The position numbers were made by a program, and so were the translations under genes. The notes beneath the pieces were generated by a model. That model was not told the DNA's origin. It searched no databases and saw nothing but the letters and a program-made list of their open reading frames with translations. This document shows, piece after piece, positions 42,944-51,857 of a DNA stretch of 64,000 bases. Position 1 is the stretch's first letter, and each line of letters starts with the position of its first letter. The stretch spans positions 49,745 to 113,744 of the forward strand of contig NZ_KE136369.1 of assembly GCF_000406965.1 (NCBI RefSeq). Direction: 5' to 3'. The DNA comes from Enterococcus avium ATCC 14025 (GTDB taxonomy: Bacteria; Bacillota; Bacilli; Lactobacillales; Enterococcaceae).

Positions 42944-43019
42944 ATGATAACATTGGATATTTTTAGTGTCGATGATTTTTCGGATTTTATTTTAAAAAAC
43001 ACGTCTAATGTTCGGATTT
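42944..43019 (-). promoter_or_regulatory. purC promoter with two PurR boxes
   Basis: On the minus strand TCGACA (42972-42967) and TATCAT (42949-42944) are 17 bases apart. Upstream, AAATCCGAACATT (43019-43007) matches the PurBox consensus AWWWCCGAACWWT exactly, and AAATCCGAAAAAT (42987-42975) differs at one position. The boxes are in direct orientation with centres 32 bp apart, upstream of the promoter. This suits a PurR that activates transcription, as in lactococci (inference). Confidence 0.75.
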
Positions 43020-43154
43020 CTTTGAGGAAAGGGTGTAAAATGCATTTGAATTTAAATATAAAGTGCTTTTTTCAGAATTTAACACTACTGTCTGCATTCA
43101 TAAAACTACTGTTTCTTAATCGGAGTACAAAAAGTTTCGCATTTTTATCTATAG

Positions 43155-43195
43155 TAAAAAGCCAAAGTGCTGTTAAATCAACACTTTGGCTTTTC
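43155..43195 (-). terminator. Terminator of ssrA
   Basis: AAAAGCCAAAGTG and CACTTTGGCTTTT form a stem. It lies just beyond the 3' CCA end of the tmRNA on the minus strand. Confidence 0.85.
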
Positions 43196-43211
43196 TATGA
43201 AGATAATAGTA

Positions 43212-43576
43212 TGGAGACGGCGGGAGTCGAACCCGCGTCCAAACATATCGACACTTAAAAATCTACGCTCATAGTCATACTATTTAAGCTTCGCTTTGTC
43301 CTCTGCCGCATGACAGGCCGCGGACATTGCTAGTCTGATAGGCTCTTTTACAACTTGCAGACGGAAAGTTGTAACGTATCCCACTTAGAATAGGACCCTT
43401 ACTCGAGTACATGGGCGATACCGAGAGGATCTACGCTAACTGTTTTTAGGCAGCTAAAGCGTAAGAGTTATTGTTGTTTTTAGCAGTTATATTTAACTGT
43501 AACGTTTTTACGTAGACGTAACCTACGAAGCGCAATTCAAGCTCAAACTATGCCTGTCGAATCCGTAACGTCCCCC
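43212..43576 (-). ncRNA. ssrA: tmRNA (transfer-messenger RNA)
   Basis: The RNA begins GGGGACGTTACGGATTCGAC and ends with the tRNA-like T-arm GGTTCGACTCCCGCC and the encoded CCA. The internal reading frame on the minus strand (43484-43446) gives the tag AKNNNNSYALAA followed by TAA. It rescues stalled ribosomes together with SmpB and marks the unfinished protein for proteolysis. It is the one-piece form, about 365 nt. The tag is very similar to enterococcal tags, which supports the taxonomic guess. Confidence 0.97.
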
Positions 43577-43786
43577 TAATGAATATTTTTGTTGCAAGAA
43601 AAAGTATAACATCTCGTTATAAAAAAAGCAAAGAAGTAAGTGAGAAATGAAGAATTTGTTGCGCTAGAATTCAAAAAATTGAAGAAAAAACAAATAGTTA
43701 GTGAAGATACGGGTAAGGTAATGGTTGAAAAAAATGAAATAGAGTATACTTAGAATGAGAATCAGATGATACCAGGGGGTTAAAGT
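43577..43786. other. Divergent region between ssrA and the two-component system
   Basis: No gene is seen. A TATACT box on the minus strand near 43610 may belong to ssrA. Confidence 0.5.
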
Positions 43787-44509
43787 ATGAATATTTTAAT
43801 GATTGAAGACAATGAATCCGTTTCGGAAATGATGCAAATGTTTTTCTTGAATGAGGGCTGGGAAGCCGAATTTAAATACGATGGAAAAGAAGGTTTGGAC
43901 GCCTTTAAGGCGGAACCCGAGAAGTGGGACATGATTACACTTGACCTTAATTTGCCTAGCATGGACGGAATGGAAGTTGGGCGCGAAATCCGAAAAATCT
44001 CTAAAACAGTTCCGATTATTATGCTGACAGCTAGAGATTCTGAAAGCGACCAAGTAATTGGGTTAGAAATGGGTGCGGATGATTATGTGACGAAACCTTT
44101 TTCACCATTAACCTTGATTGCCCGAATTAAGGCGCTGCATCGCCGCAGTGAACTGACTTCTGAACCACAAAGAGAAGCCGCTGTAACGAATGATAGTTTT
44201 GATATTCAAACGGAGCATTTTAAAATGAATTTGAAAACTCGTGAGGCTTATCTAGATGGAAAGCCAATTGATGGATTGACACCCAAAGAGTTCGATCTAT
44301 TATATACAATGGCGAAAAAGCCGCGCCAAGTATTTACTCGTGAACAGTTATTAGAATTAGTATGGGACTATCAATATTTCGGAGATGAACGAACTGTTGA
44401 TGCCCATATTAAAAAATTACGTCAAAAAATTGAAAAGGTCGGTGCACAGGTTATTCAAACCGTTTGGGGCGTTGGCTACAAATTTGATGACACTGAGGTT
44501 GGTCGATGA
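43787..44509 (+). CDS. OmpR-family response regulator
   Basis: The 240-residue protein has a receiver domain (acidic pair EDN near residue 7-9, phospho-acceptor Asp in ITLDLNLPSMDG, Thr in MLTARDSE, Lys in DDYVTKPF). An OmpR winged helix follows (DGLTPKEFDLLYTMAK, DERTVDAHIKKLRQKIE, WGVGYKF). The stop overlaps the kinase start by four bases (ATGA), so both are made together. The ribosome-binding site is GGGGG. The signal and regulon are unknown. Confidence 0.95.
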   Translation: MNILMIEDNESVSEMMQMFFLNEGWEAEFKYDGKEGLDAFKAEPEKWDMITLDLNLPSMDGMEVGREIRKISKTVPIIMLTARDSESDQVIGLEMGADDYVTKPFSPLTLIARIKALHRRSELTSEPQREAAVTNDSFDIQTEHFKMNLKTREAYLDGKPIDGLTPKEFDLLYTMAKKPRQVFTREQLLELVWDYQYFGDERTVDAHIKKLRQKIEKVGAQVIQTVWGVGYKFDDTEVGR

Positions 44510-45987
44510 AATACCTGTATCAACAATTACTGGCTTTTGGCGGCTTGATTCTGTTGATTCTACTAACTTTAGGGATATCCTTTACACAATTCACCCGTAA
44601 AACATTGGAAGATAACAACTATAAAGAGTTATTGGGTTATGCTCAATCAATGGAAAAAAATAATTTGTCCTTAAGTCGAGACATTCGTTTTGAAGGCATG
44701 TCAAGTAATGAGATTTTTCAATTTGCCATTGGTGTGACTGAATCGAGTTTGAATCAGCAAGACGTATCTTTTGTTTTTATTGATAAGGATCGAGAGGTAC
44801 AATACCCTGATAAATCAGGAAAAGTGAATCCGCACTTAGTCAGCGACGAGCAGTGGAAGGCGCTGAAGGCCGGACAGCAGCAAAAGGAAACAAGCTCTAA
44901 AAATGTGATGGGGCAAAGTCAAACGACTTCTTATGCAATGGTTCCTTTTTTTACTGAGGGTGTATTTTTTGGCGTCTTACTGGTCAGCCAACCAGCGATG
45001 AACGTTGAGACAAGTGTTAATTCCATTGTAGCCGATTTATTCAAAGCCTTTATCATCGCTTCTATTATTGCGATTATTGTCAGCTATTTCTTTGCGACAC
45101 AGCAGGTGAAGCGTATCAATCGAATGCGTTCAGCAACGAAAGAGGTTGCGGCGGGAAACTTTGATGTAGTGGTGCCGAATCGTAATCGCGACGAATTTGA
45201 TGATTTGGCGGATGATTTTAATCGGATGACAGTTTCCTTAAAGGAATCGCAGGATGAAATCGAACGGCAAGAAGAACGGCGAAAGCAGTTCATGGCGGAT
45301 GCTTCACATGAGATGCGGACACCGTTAACAACAATCAACGGTTTATTAGAAGGGATGCAATACAACGCAATCCCTGAAAATCAAAGAGAGAAGGCCATCA
45401 AGCTAATGCAAAATGAGACCTCTCGTTTGATTCGTTTAGTTAATGAAAATTTGGATTACGAAAAGATTCGAACCAATCAAATTAGTATCTTGTTGCAGGA
45501 GTTTAACGCAACGGAGGCAGTAGCAACATTATTGACTCAATTATCAGCGAAAGCGGAAGCTTCAGGGGATCAATTAATTCTCCAAACAGAGGAACCGATC
45601 ATGGTCTATGCTGATTACGATCGTTTTGTTCAAGTAATGGTGAATTTAATCCAAAATGCGATCCAGTTTACTAATGATGGAACGATCGCTGTTGCTATCA
45701 CAAAATTGGAGAAAGCAACGGAGATTAAGATTTCCGATACTGGCATCGGAATGTCTGAGGATCAGGTGAAAAATATCTGGGATCGTTACTATAAGGCTGA
45801 TCCATCGCGTAAAAATACAAAATATGGTGAATCTGGTCTAGGGTTATCGATCGTACAGGAGCTGGTTCGTTTACACAATGGAACGATTGAGGTTTCCAGT
45901 GAACTAGACAAGGGAACTACATTTACAGTCGTCTTTCCAGATAAACCTGAAGCAGTAGAAGCCACTGAAGAACAAAAAGAAGCGTAA
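44506..45987 (+). CDS. Sensor histidine kinase
   Basis: The 493-residue kinase has TM1 near residues 8-28, an extracytoplasmic sensor of about 150 residues, and TM2 near 178-198. A HAMP domain reads MRSATKEVAAGNFDV. The H-box is ADASHEMRTPLTTINGL; the ATPase lobe has NLIQNAIQFTNDG (N), ISDTGIGM (G1) and GESGLGLSIV (G2). All catalytic motifs are intact. It is coupled to the response regulator upstream. The PAS-like extracellular segment may sense an envelope signal (inference). Confidence 0.95.
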   Translation: MKYLYQQLLAFGGLILLILLTLGISFTQFTRKTLEDNNYKELLGYAQSMEKNNLSLSRDIRFEGMSSNEIFQFAIGVTESSLNQQDVSFVFIDKDREVQYPDKSGKVNPHLVSDEQWKALKAGQQQKETSSKNVMGQSQTTSYAMVPFFTEGVFFGVLLVSQPAMNVETSVNSIVADLFKAFIIASIIAIIVSYFFATQQVKRINRMRSATKEVAAGNFDVVVPNRNRDEFDDLADDFNRMTVSLKESQDEIERQEERRKQFMADASHEMRTPLTTINGLLEGMQYNAIPENQREKAIKLMQNETSRLIRLVNENLDYEKIRTNQISILLQEFNATEAVATLLTQLSAKAEASGDQLILQTEEPIMVYADYDRFVQVMVNLIQNAIQFTNDGTIAVAITKLEKATEIKISDTGIGMSEDQVKNIWDRYYKADPSRKNTKYGESGLGLSIVQELVRLHNGTIEVSSELDKGTTFTVVFPDKPEAVEATEEQKEA

Positions 45988-46018
45988 AACCAAATCGGTT
46001 TTACGCTTCTTTATTTGC
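45979..46018. terminator. Terminator between kinase and purine permease genes
   Basis: AAGCGTAAAACC pairs with GGTTTTACGCTT. The stem includes the kinase stop codon and is followed by a T-rich run. Confidence 0.88.
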
Positions 46019-46020
46019 TT

Positions 46021-47460
46021 TTAAAGAATGGCTAAAATAATAAAATTCAAAATGAATAAAAGATCTACGACCCAAAGAATCGGAGAGACTTCATTGGATT
46101 TACCTTTGATTACTTTCGCGATCGTGTAGAAAATGAAACCAGCAGCAATTCCGTAAGAGATGCTATAGCATAGTCCCATAAAGACACTAGCAAAGAAGGC
46201 CGGAACGGCTTCTTCTAAATCTAGCCAATTGATGTCTGCGAATGAGGCTAACATCATGACACCAACTAAAATCAATGCAGGTGCTGTTGCTTGAGCTGGG
46301 ACGATAGCAATTAATGGAGAGAACAAGCTGCTTAGTGCAAATAGAATAGCCACGACAACGGAAGTTAGACCTGTTCGTCCGCCAGCACCGATACCCGCTG
46401 CGGATTCAACATATGTCGTTGTGTTTGATGTACCGAAGATCGCACCGATTGAAGTCGCGATTGCATCTGCGAATAACGCCTTATCCATTTTTGTTTTAAA
46501 GCCTTTTGAATCATTATCAAGCGCATTTTCATCTTCTTTTGAGAAAATACCAGTACGACGTCCTGTACCAATAAAGGTTCCGATCGTATCGAAAGTATCA
46601 GATAAACTAAAAGCTAAAATCGTCATTAAAACTTGTGGTAATTTAGAAGAGTCAGAGAAAAGCGAACCCATACCGGCTGAACCAAAAGCCGCTCCAAAAG
46701 TTGTGCCTAATTCTTGGATCGAACTGCTTAATGAATTAGCATGCCAATCAATTGCTCCTAATTGAACAACACCCATAGGGATTCCTAATAATGTTGTAAC
46801 AACGATTCCGATTAGGATTGCTCCGCGAACATTTCTAACAACTAGGATGGTTGTTAGAACTAAACCAAAAACTGCTAATAAAATCGGCGCATTATTGAAG
46901 TTTGCTAAAGCAGGAACAATTCCGCTATTGATTGTAACGTTAGTCGCTTTGCCGCCTTCAACGACACTGCTGGTAATCGCAGATGAGTCTGCACTAAACG
47001 AAAGGAGTCCAGCATTTTTGATTCCGACATAAGCAACGAAGATTCCGATCCCGCCACCGATCGCGTGCTGCATGCTTTCGGGGATTGCGTGAATAATTAA
47101 TTTACGAATTTTGGTTACAGTAATTAAAATGTTAATGATCCCGCAAATGAATACCATTGCTAAGGCTTGTTGCCAAGAATAGCCTAGTCCGAAAACGACT
47201 GTATAAGTGAAAAATGCATTCAATCCCATACCAGGTGCTTGCGCGTAAGGGACATTAGCGAATAATCCCATTACTAAAGTTCCGATCACAGAGGCGATGA
47301 TCGTAGCTAGGAACACTGCCTGAAAGGGCATTCCAGAAGCTGATAAAATACTTGGATTTACGAATAAAATATAACTCATGGCGAAGAATGTTGTGATCCC
47401 TGCCATCACTTCAGTAGAAATGTTGGTACCTTGTTCTTTTAATTTAAAGAATTTCTCCAT
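46021..47460 (-). CDS. Purine permease, AzgA/PbuG type (NCS2 family)
   Basis: The 479-residue protein has about 12-13 helices and the AzgA-type start (TNISTEVMAGITTFFAMSYI), with YAQAPGMGLNAFFTYTVV and FALSDTFDTIGTFIGTGRR as the substrate-site motifs. These import adenine, hypoxanthine or guanine with protons. The ATG at 47460 is preferred although AAGGAG lies about 12 bases away. A promoter lies at 47549-47521 and two 13-bp repeats flank it. CGAACA elements near 47565-47610 resemble PurR sites. Confidence 0.9.
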   Translation of the reverse strand: MEKFFKLKEQGTNISTEVMAGITTFFAMSYILFVNPSILSASGMPFQAVFLATIIASVIGTLVMGLFANVPYAQAPGMGLNAFFTYTVVFGLGYSWQQALAMVFICGIINILITVTKIRKLIIHAIPESMQHAIGGGIGIFVAYVGIKNAGLLSFSADSSAITSSVVEGGKATNVTINSGIVPALANFNNAPILLAVFGLVLTTILVVRNVRGAILIGIVVTTLLGIPMGVVQLGAIDWHANSLSSSIQELGTTFGAAFGSAGMGSLFSDSSKLPQVLMTILAFSLSDTFDTIGTFIGTGRRTGIFSKEDENALDNDSKGFKTKMDKALFADAIATSIGAIFGTSNTTTYVESAAGIGAGGRTGLTSVVVAILFALSSLFSPLIAIVPAQATAPALILVGVMMLASFADINWLDLEEAVPAFFASVFMGLCYSISYGIAAGFIFYTIAKVIKGKSNEVSPILWVVDLLFILNFIILAIL

Positions 47461-47481
47461 TATAATTAAACGCTCCTTAAG

Positions 47482-47563
47482 AATAAGTTCATTATATCGG
47501 TAAAAACCGAATACTTTTAAAGTATAATGAAGAAACAATCGACTTTCAATAATAAGTTCATTA
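47482..47563 (-). promoter_or_regulatory. Purine permease promoter flanked by 13-bp direct repeats
   Basis: On the minus strand TTGAAA (47549-47544) and TATACT (47526-47521) are spaced by 17 bases. TAATGAACTTATT occurs at 47563-47551, upstream of -35, and again at 47494-47482 in the untranslated leader. A CGGT/ACCG hairpin lies between (47498-47509). Confidence 0.6.
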
Positions 47564-47570
47564 AGCGAAC

Positions 47571-47612
47571 AAATAAAAAGAAGAATGTTCGTGTTTAGCG
47601 AACATTCTTCTT
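47571..47612 (-). terminator. Terminator overlapping the end of the membrane protein gene
   Basis: AAGAAGAATGTTCG pairs with CGAACATTCTTCTT; a T-run follows on the minus strand. The stop codon of the gene lies inside the hairpin. Confidence 0.85.
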
Positions 47613-48251
47613 CCTTGTGGTGGTACTAATCAAACGGAAGGAGATGATTAGTACACATAAATATAAGAAAAGGGAGAAAACAGCTTTGGCAAGGGCGCAG
47701 AAAAATAGATCTAGCAAAGTCGTTGAGGATAGCTCAAATGATAAGGAAGAACGAATAGAGTAGGCAATTCCACTTGTACCATTACTCAAGACAAAATTTG
47801 GCAACTCCTTTATTTGATTCAAACCTTGATGATAAATAGCCTGCAAAATGGATTCGTAAACAGGTTCGAAAATGGTAAAAAATACAATTAAACAAGTAGC
47901 TGCGATCAGCAAACCGATAATAAATTCTAGTCCAGTTGAATAGATCAGCTGTTTGATTGAAGCTGTCGAATTTTTTTGGCGATGTATCCTAATAGCGAAA
48001 AATACTAGTAATATGGCAAATAGGGTAATCGCGCTGACAAGCAGTCGGAAAGAAAAATAGTGTTGCAACTGCTCAATTTCTTTTCTGGTAAATAATTGGA
48101 TTTGATGGGAAGAATCTAACTGATTCAAAACGAGTCTCAACATCCCTAAACTGGTTAGGATAAAGAGAGCGACTAAATAGATCACCCAAGATATTGAAAA
48201 TTGAATTCGATGTCTTTTGATAGTTGAAAGCGTCGTTGAAAAAAGTTCCAT
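47595..48251 (-). CDS. Four-helix membrane protein, unknown function
   Basis: The 218-residue protein has hydrophobic segments near residues 18-40, 68-88, 108-130 and 182-206. An extracellular-looking loop of about 50 residues lies between the third and fourth. The first helix plus large loop is reminiscent of single-module FtsX-like permeases, but no clear motif is present. The ribosome-binding site is GAGGTGGG. Its end forms half of its own terminator. Confidence 0.6.
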   Translation of the reverse strand: MELFSTTLSTIKRHRIQFSISWVIYLVALFILTSLGMLRLVLNQLDSSHQIQLFTRKEIEQLQHYFSFRLLVSAITLFAILLVFFAIRIHRQKNSTASIKQLIYSTGLEFIIGLLIAATCLIVFFTIFEPVYESILQAIYHQGLNQIKELPNFVLSNGTSGIAYSIRSSLSFELSSTTLLDLFFCALAKAVFSLFLYLCVLIISFRLISTTTRKKNVR

Positions 48252-48325
48252 AGATTCCCACCTCTTACTAATAAGTATAAAATCCTAATTTGAAAGAAAT
48301 ATGAATTCTATCGGAAGAAATAAGT

Positions 48326-48371
48326 GCAAACAAACAAAGACCTTTCACAGTTTTTGTGAAAGGTCTTTGTT
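48326..48371. terminator. Terminator of LTA synthase gene
   Basis: AAGACCTTTCACA pairs with TGTGAAAGGTCTT around a five-base loop, with T-rich flanks on the minus strand. Confidence 0.85.
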
Positions 48372-48376
48372 GGAGA

Positions 48377-50488
48377 TTATTGTTGATTTTGTTCTTGATA
48401 TTGCTTATACGTTTCAGTCTTGTAAAGTTCTTGGGTGGATTTTTTTCCTTTTTGATCGAACAGACTGGTTGATTTATCTCCTAGTTTATTCTCGGTTTTT
48501 TCCATCTTTTTAAGACCGTCTTTATAATCAAATTGTGAAGCGTCAATCGGTTTCAACCCGCTGGCTGAGTAGAAGCGAAGCAGATCGCCGTTGTTGATGT
48601 TATCTGAGGTGCTCAACTGAGTAGAAACAGCTTCTTTCCATGCTTCAGATTGTTTTTGCAAGGCTTCGTCTGGTTCAGTGATTGCCATACCATCTTTATT
48701 GCTGTATAAGCTTCCACTGTAGTAGGTATACTCTGGTGTCACATAATCGCCATCACGGAAAGCGACGATTTGATCATGATCTTTTGATAGCAGATCTTGA
48801 CCTAATTGAATATACTTGCTCGTATCCACTCCTAAAAGATGTAACAAAGTAGGTAAAGCATCAACCTCACCGCCATATGTGTGGTTAATTCCGCCTTTAT
48901 CTTGACCAGGAACATGGACCATGTAAGGAACACGCTGCATTTGTGCGTTATCAAAGTTTGACCAAGTTTCCTTTGACTTGCCAAGCAGTGGTGCCAAGTC
49001 AGAGTTTCTTGAATTTGAAATACCATAATGGTCACCATACATAACGATGATCGAATTATCATACAAGCCAGAAGCTTTCAGATAATTGAAAAATTCTTCA
49101 ACTGCTTTGTCTAAATAATTGGCTGTCGCAAAGTAGCCGTTGATGGTTTCATCATTGGTGTTAGCCATTGGGAAACCAGCTTCGTCATTTTTGAATTCAC
49201 TGTAAGGATAGTGGTTCGAAACGGCGATAAACTTCGTATAGAATGGCTGCTGCAGACGTTCCAAATACTTCACAGATTGCTGGAAGAAAGGTTTATCGTG
49301 TAAGCCATATTGGAATGAGTTTTCATCGTTTACATCGTAATACGAAGAGTCGAAGAAATAATCATAGCCAAGATTTTTATAAGTTTCAGAACGGTTCCAG
49401 AAACTTCCAGAGTTTCCGTGGAAGGCAGCACTTGTGTAGCCTTCAGTTTGTTTCAAAATGTTTGGAGCTGCTTGGAAAGTGTTCTTTCCGCCTAATTGCG
49501 AGAATAAGGACCCTTGGTTCAAACCAAATAAAGAATTTTCCATCAATGTTTCTGCATCTGAGGTTTTTCCAGCTTTTACTTGGTGGAAGAAATTATCAAA
49601 TGAGAAGGTGCTGTTACTATGGAAGATACTGTTCAAGAACGGTGTTACTTCATGCTCTTGACCATTTTCATCCTTTAGCTTGTAGTCAATCACGAATTGC
49701 TGAAGACTTTCCAAATGGATCGTAATAACGTTGCGTCCCTTAGCGATACCGTAATAGTCGCTATTTGGAGCTGCATAGTGATCTTTTACATAAGATTCGA
49801 CTTCTTTTAAATCATTGGGACTAGCCTCGGCGCGAACTTGGTTGGTCTTATAGGTTTGGATACCATCGTATACAGTGAAGGCATTTACTCCCAGATATTT
49901 GATCAAATAGTCGCGAGAAAAGGTACGAGTCAATAGTTCAGGACGATCCGCTTCAGCTAGGAAAAGATTTCCTGAGAAAATCATGATCGAAAGAGCAGTC
50001 ATAGCGATAGCCATCCGAGCACGTACAGGTCGTTCTTCTCTTTTAATGCCTTTCCGCCATAAAAGAATTGGTAAAATCACAATATCAATCAAGTATAGTA
50101 CGTCGTAAGGGCGGAATAGTCGGACTGCACTTTCACCCAAACCACTGGCAACTTTACCAGCACCTAGGAAAGTGTTTACGGTAATAAAGTCGGTAAATTC
50201 ACGATAATAAACGACATTGGCAAAAAGCAGGAAACTCGCCAGTGCGTAGATGACCATCATCGTGGCATAAGAGGCTTTGGACCGTCGCACATATAAAGCA
50301 ATCGACAGTAAGAACATCGTCGATGCGATTGGATTGATAAATAGGATGAAGTATTGTGTCAGACTCTCGATCCCTAAATTAAATTCAAATAAGTATGCAA
50401 AAACACTTTTCGCCCATAATAAGAATGTCAGTAACGCATAAAAGCCGAGACGTTTATTCAAAAAAGTAGGAGCTTTTAGTTTTTTCAA
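48377..50488 (-). CDS. ltaS: Lipoteichoic acid synthase
   Basis: The 703-residue protein has five N-terminal transmembrane helices to about residue 190, then an extracellular sulfatase-fold domain. Metal and catalytic residues are visible: Glu in IHLESLQQF, the nucleophile Thr in AGKTSDAETL, and Asp-His in MYGDHYGIS. It polymerises glycerolphosphate from phosphatidylglycerol onto a glycolipid anchor. The TTG start follows AAAGGAAG; a more upstream in-frame ATG contains that ribosome-binding site. The C-terminal tail of about 60 charged residues (KKMEKTENKLGDKS) is typical. Confidence 0.94.
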   Translation of the reverse strand: MKKLKAPTFLNKRLGFYALLTFLLWAKSVFAYLFEFNLGIESLTQYFILFINPIASTMFLLSIALYVRRSKASYATMMVIYALASFLLFANVVYYREFTDFITVNTFLGAGKVASGLGESAVRLFRPYDVLYLIDIVILPILLWRKGIKREERPVRARMAIAMTALSIMIFSGNLFLAEADRPELLTRTFSRDYLIKYLGVNAFTVYDGIQTYKTNQVRAEASPNDLKEVESYVKDHYAAPNSDYYGIAKGRNVITIHLESLQQFVIDYKLKDENGQEHEVTPFLNSIFHSNSTFSFDNFFHQVKAGKTSDAETLMENSLFGLNQGSLFSQLGGKNTFQAAPNILKQTEGYTSAAFHGNSGSFWNRSETYKNLGYDYFFDSSYYDVNDENSFQYGLHDKPFFQQSVKYLERLQQPFYTKFIAVSNHYPYSEFKNDEAGFPMANTNDETINGYFATANYLDKAVEEFFNYLKASGLYDNSIIVMYGDHYGISNSRNSDLAPLLGKSKETWSNFDNAQMQRVPYMVHVPGQDKGGINHTYGGEVDALPTLLHLLGVDTSKYIQLGQDLLSKDHDQIVAFRDGDYVTPEYTYYSGSLYSNKDGMAITEPDEALQKQSEAWKEAVSTQLSTSDNINNGDLLRFYSASGLKPIDASQFDYKDGLKKMEKTENKLGDKSTSLFDQKGKKSTQELYKTETYKQYQEQNQQ

Positions 50489-50665
50489 TAGTAACTTCCT
50501 TTCTGTCGCAGAAAAAATGCGAATGTTCACTTGTTACTTAGTTTACTCGGTTCCATCAAGTCAGTCAATTCTTATTAAATTTTGAGCAATCAGGCTTAAA
50601 GAAAACTTTATAAGCGAAATATACGCTTTTTTTTTGCTATACTATAGAAGAAAGCGGGGATGAGA

Positions 50666-51835
50666 GTGGAAATAGAATTAAATAATTACGGTATTAAACG
50701 TATTCGTCAGGGAAACCCATTAATTCAGCAAGACGACCTGAAGCAAGATATAAAAAAAATTCCTCTAGAATGGGTAAAGTTTGTCGATAATAAACATAAA
50801 TATATTGCAACTGGTTATTTAGGGAAACAAAACAAAGGCTTTGGTTGGGTGTTAGATCAAACACAACGCCCAATCAACAAAGCTTTTCTAATGGAAAAAT
50901 TCCAGCAGGCAATTAATCAACGCCAGGCATTCTTTGCTGATCAGGGGACGAACACTTTTCGTTTGTTTAACGGTGAGGGCGATGGCATCGGAGGCGTGAC
51001 TATTGATTACTACGCGGACTATTTAGTGATATCTTGGTACAACGAAACAATTTACCATTTTCAAAAGCTGATTGTAGATAGTTTGCTGGCAGTTTTTCCA
51101 AGTGCTAAGGGAATCGTTGAGAAAATTCGTTTTAAGAGCGAAGGGAAGGAAAGTCGCTGGTTAGCAGGAGAAAAACCACAGGAGCCTTTAATAGTATTAG
51201 AGAATGGTGTTTCTTATGCCGTGTACTTAGATGAAGGCTATATGACGGGGATCTTTTTAGATCAAAAGGAAGTCAGAGGTCGCTTGACAGAGGGCTTGGC
51301 TGCAGGAAAAAAAGTTTTGAATATGTTCAGTTATACAGGAGCCTTTTCTGTGGCAGCTGCATATGGCGGAGCGTTAGAAACGACAAGTGTTGATCTGGCA
51401 CAGCGAAGCCTGCCTAAAACACAAGAACAATTCGAAGTGAACGATTTGCCTTTAGAAAAACAAAAAATAATTGTTATGGATACATTTGACTATTTTCGCT
51501 ATGCATTAAGGAAGGGTTTAAGTTATAATTTGATTGTCTTGGATCCACCTAGTTTTGCCCGTAATAAGAAAAAAACATTTTCTGTGGCAAAAGATTATGG
51601 ACGTTTGATCGAAGACAGTGTGGAAATACTTACTAACGATGGAATGATCATTGCGTCAACTAATGCAGCGAATCTTCCAATCAAAAAATTCAAGCAAGCG
51701 ATCGAGACAGCCTTTCAAAATAAAAACGTAACGTATCAATTGACTGAAAGCTATCGATTGCCTGCGGATTTTCCAGCCAGTAATTTTGAAGAAAGCAATT
51801 ATTTGAAAGTATTGTTTTATAGGATAAAAAAATAG
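50666..51835 (+). CDS. RlmI-like 23S rRNA cytosine methyltransferase
   Basis: The 389-residue protein has an N-terminal PUA-like domain (to about residue 75), a central RNA-binding EEHEE-like domain, and a Rossmann SAM domain with NMFSYTGAFSVAAAYGGA, TSVDLAQRSL and the catalytic NLIVLDPPSFAR. It matches the RlmI/YwbD family that makes m5C in 23S rRNA. The GTG start at 50666 has GGGG six bases upstream; an ATG two codons earlier abuts that ribosome-binding site. Confidence 0.88.
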   Translation: MEIELNNYGIKRIRQGNPLIQQDDLKQDIKKIPLEWVKFVDNKHKYIATGYLGKQNKGFGWVLDQTQRPINKAFLMEKFQQAINQRQAFFADQGTNTFRLFNGEGDGIGGVTIDYYADYLVISWYNETIYHFQKLIVDSLLAVFPSAKGIVEKIRFKSEGKESRWLAGEKPQEPLIVLENGVSYAVYLDEGYMTGIFLDQKEVRGRLTEGLAAGKKVLNMFSYTGAFSVAAAYGGALETTSVDLAQRSLPKTQEQFEVNDLPLEKQKIIVMDTFDYFRYALRKGLSYNLIVLDPPSFARNKKKTFSVAKDYGRLIEDSVEILTNDGMIIASTNAANLPIKKFKQAIETAFQNKNVTYQLTESYRLPADFPASNFEESNYLKVLFYRIKK

Positions 51836-51857
51836 AAGAAAATGGGATGGGATGCAT

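Noticed and set aside
42944-43258. 104-codon plus-strand frame between purC and ssrA
   Set aside because: It overlaps the purC promoter, the PurR boxes, the ssrA terminator and the 3' end of tmRNA.
47461-47520. Purine riboswitch before the purine permease
   Set aside because: The leader is too short and lacks the conserved three-way-junction core; only a small CGGT/ACCG hairpin is present.
49243-49725. 160-codon frame antisense to LTA synthase
   Set aside because: It lies wholly within a well-supported gene, has an unnatural composition and lacks a ribosome-binding site.
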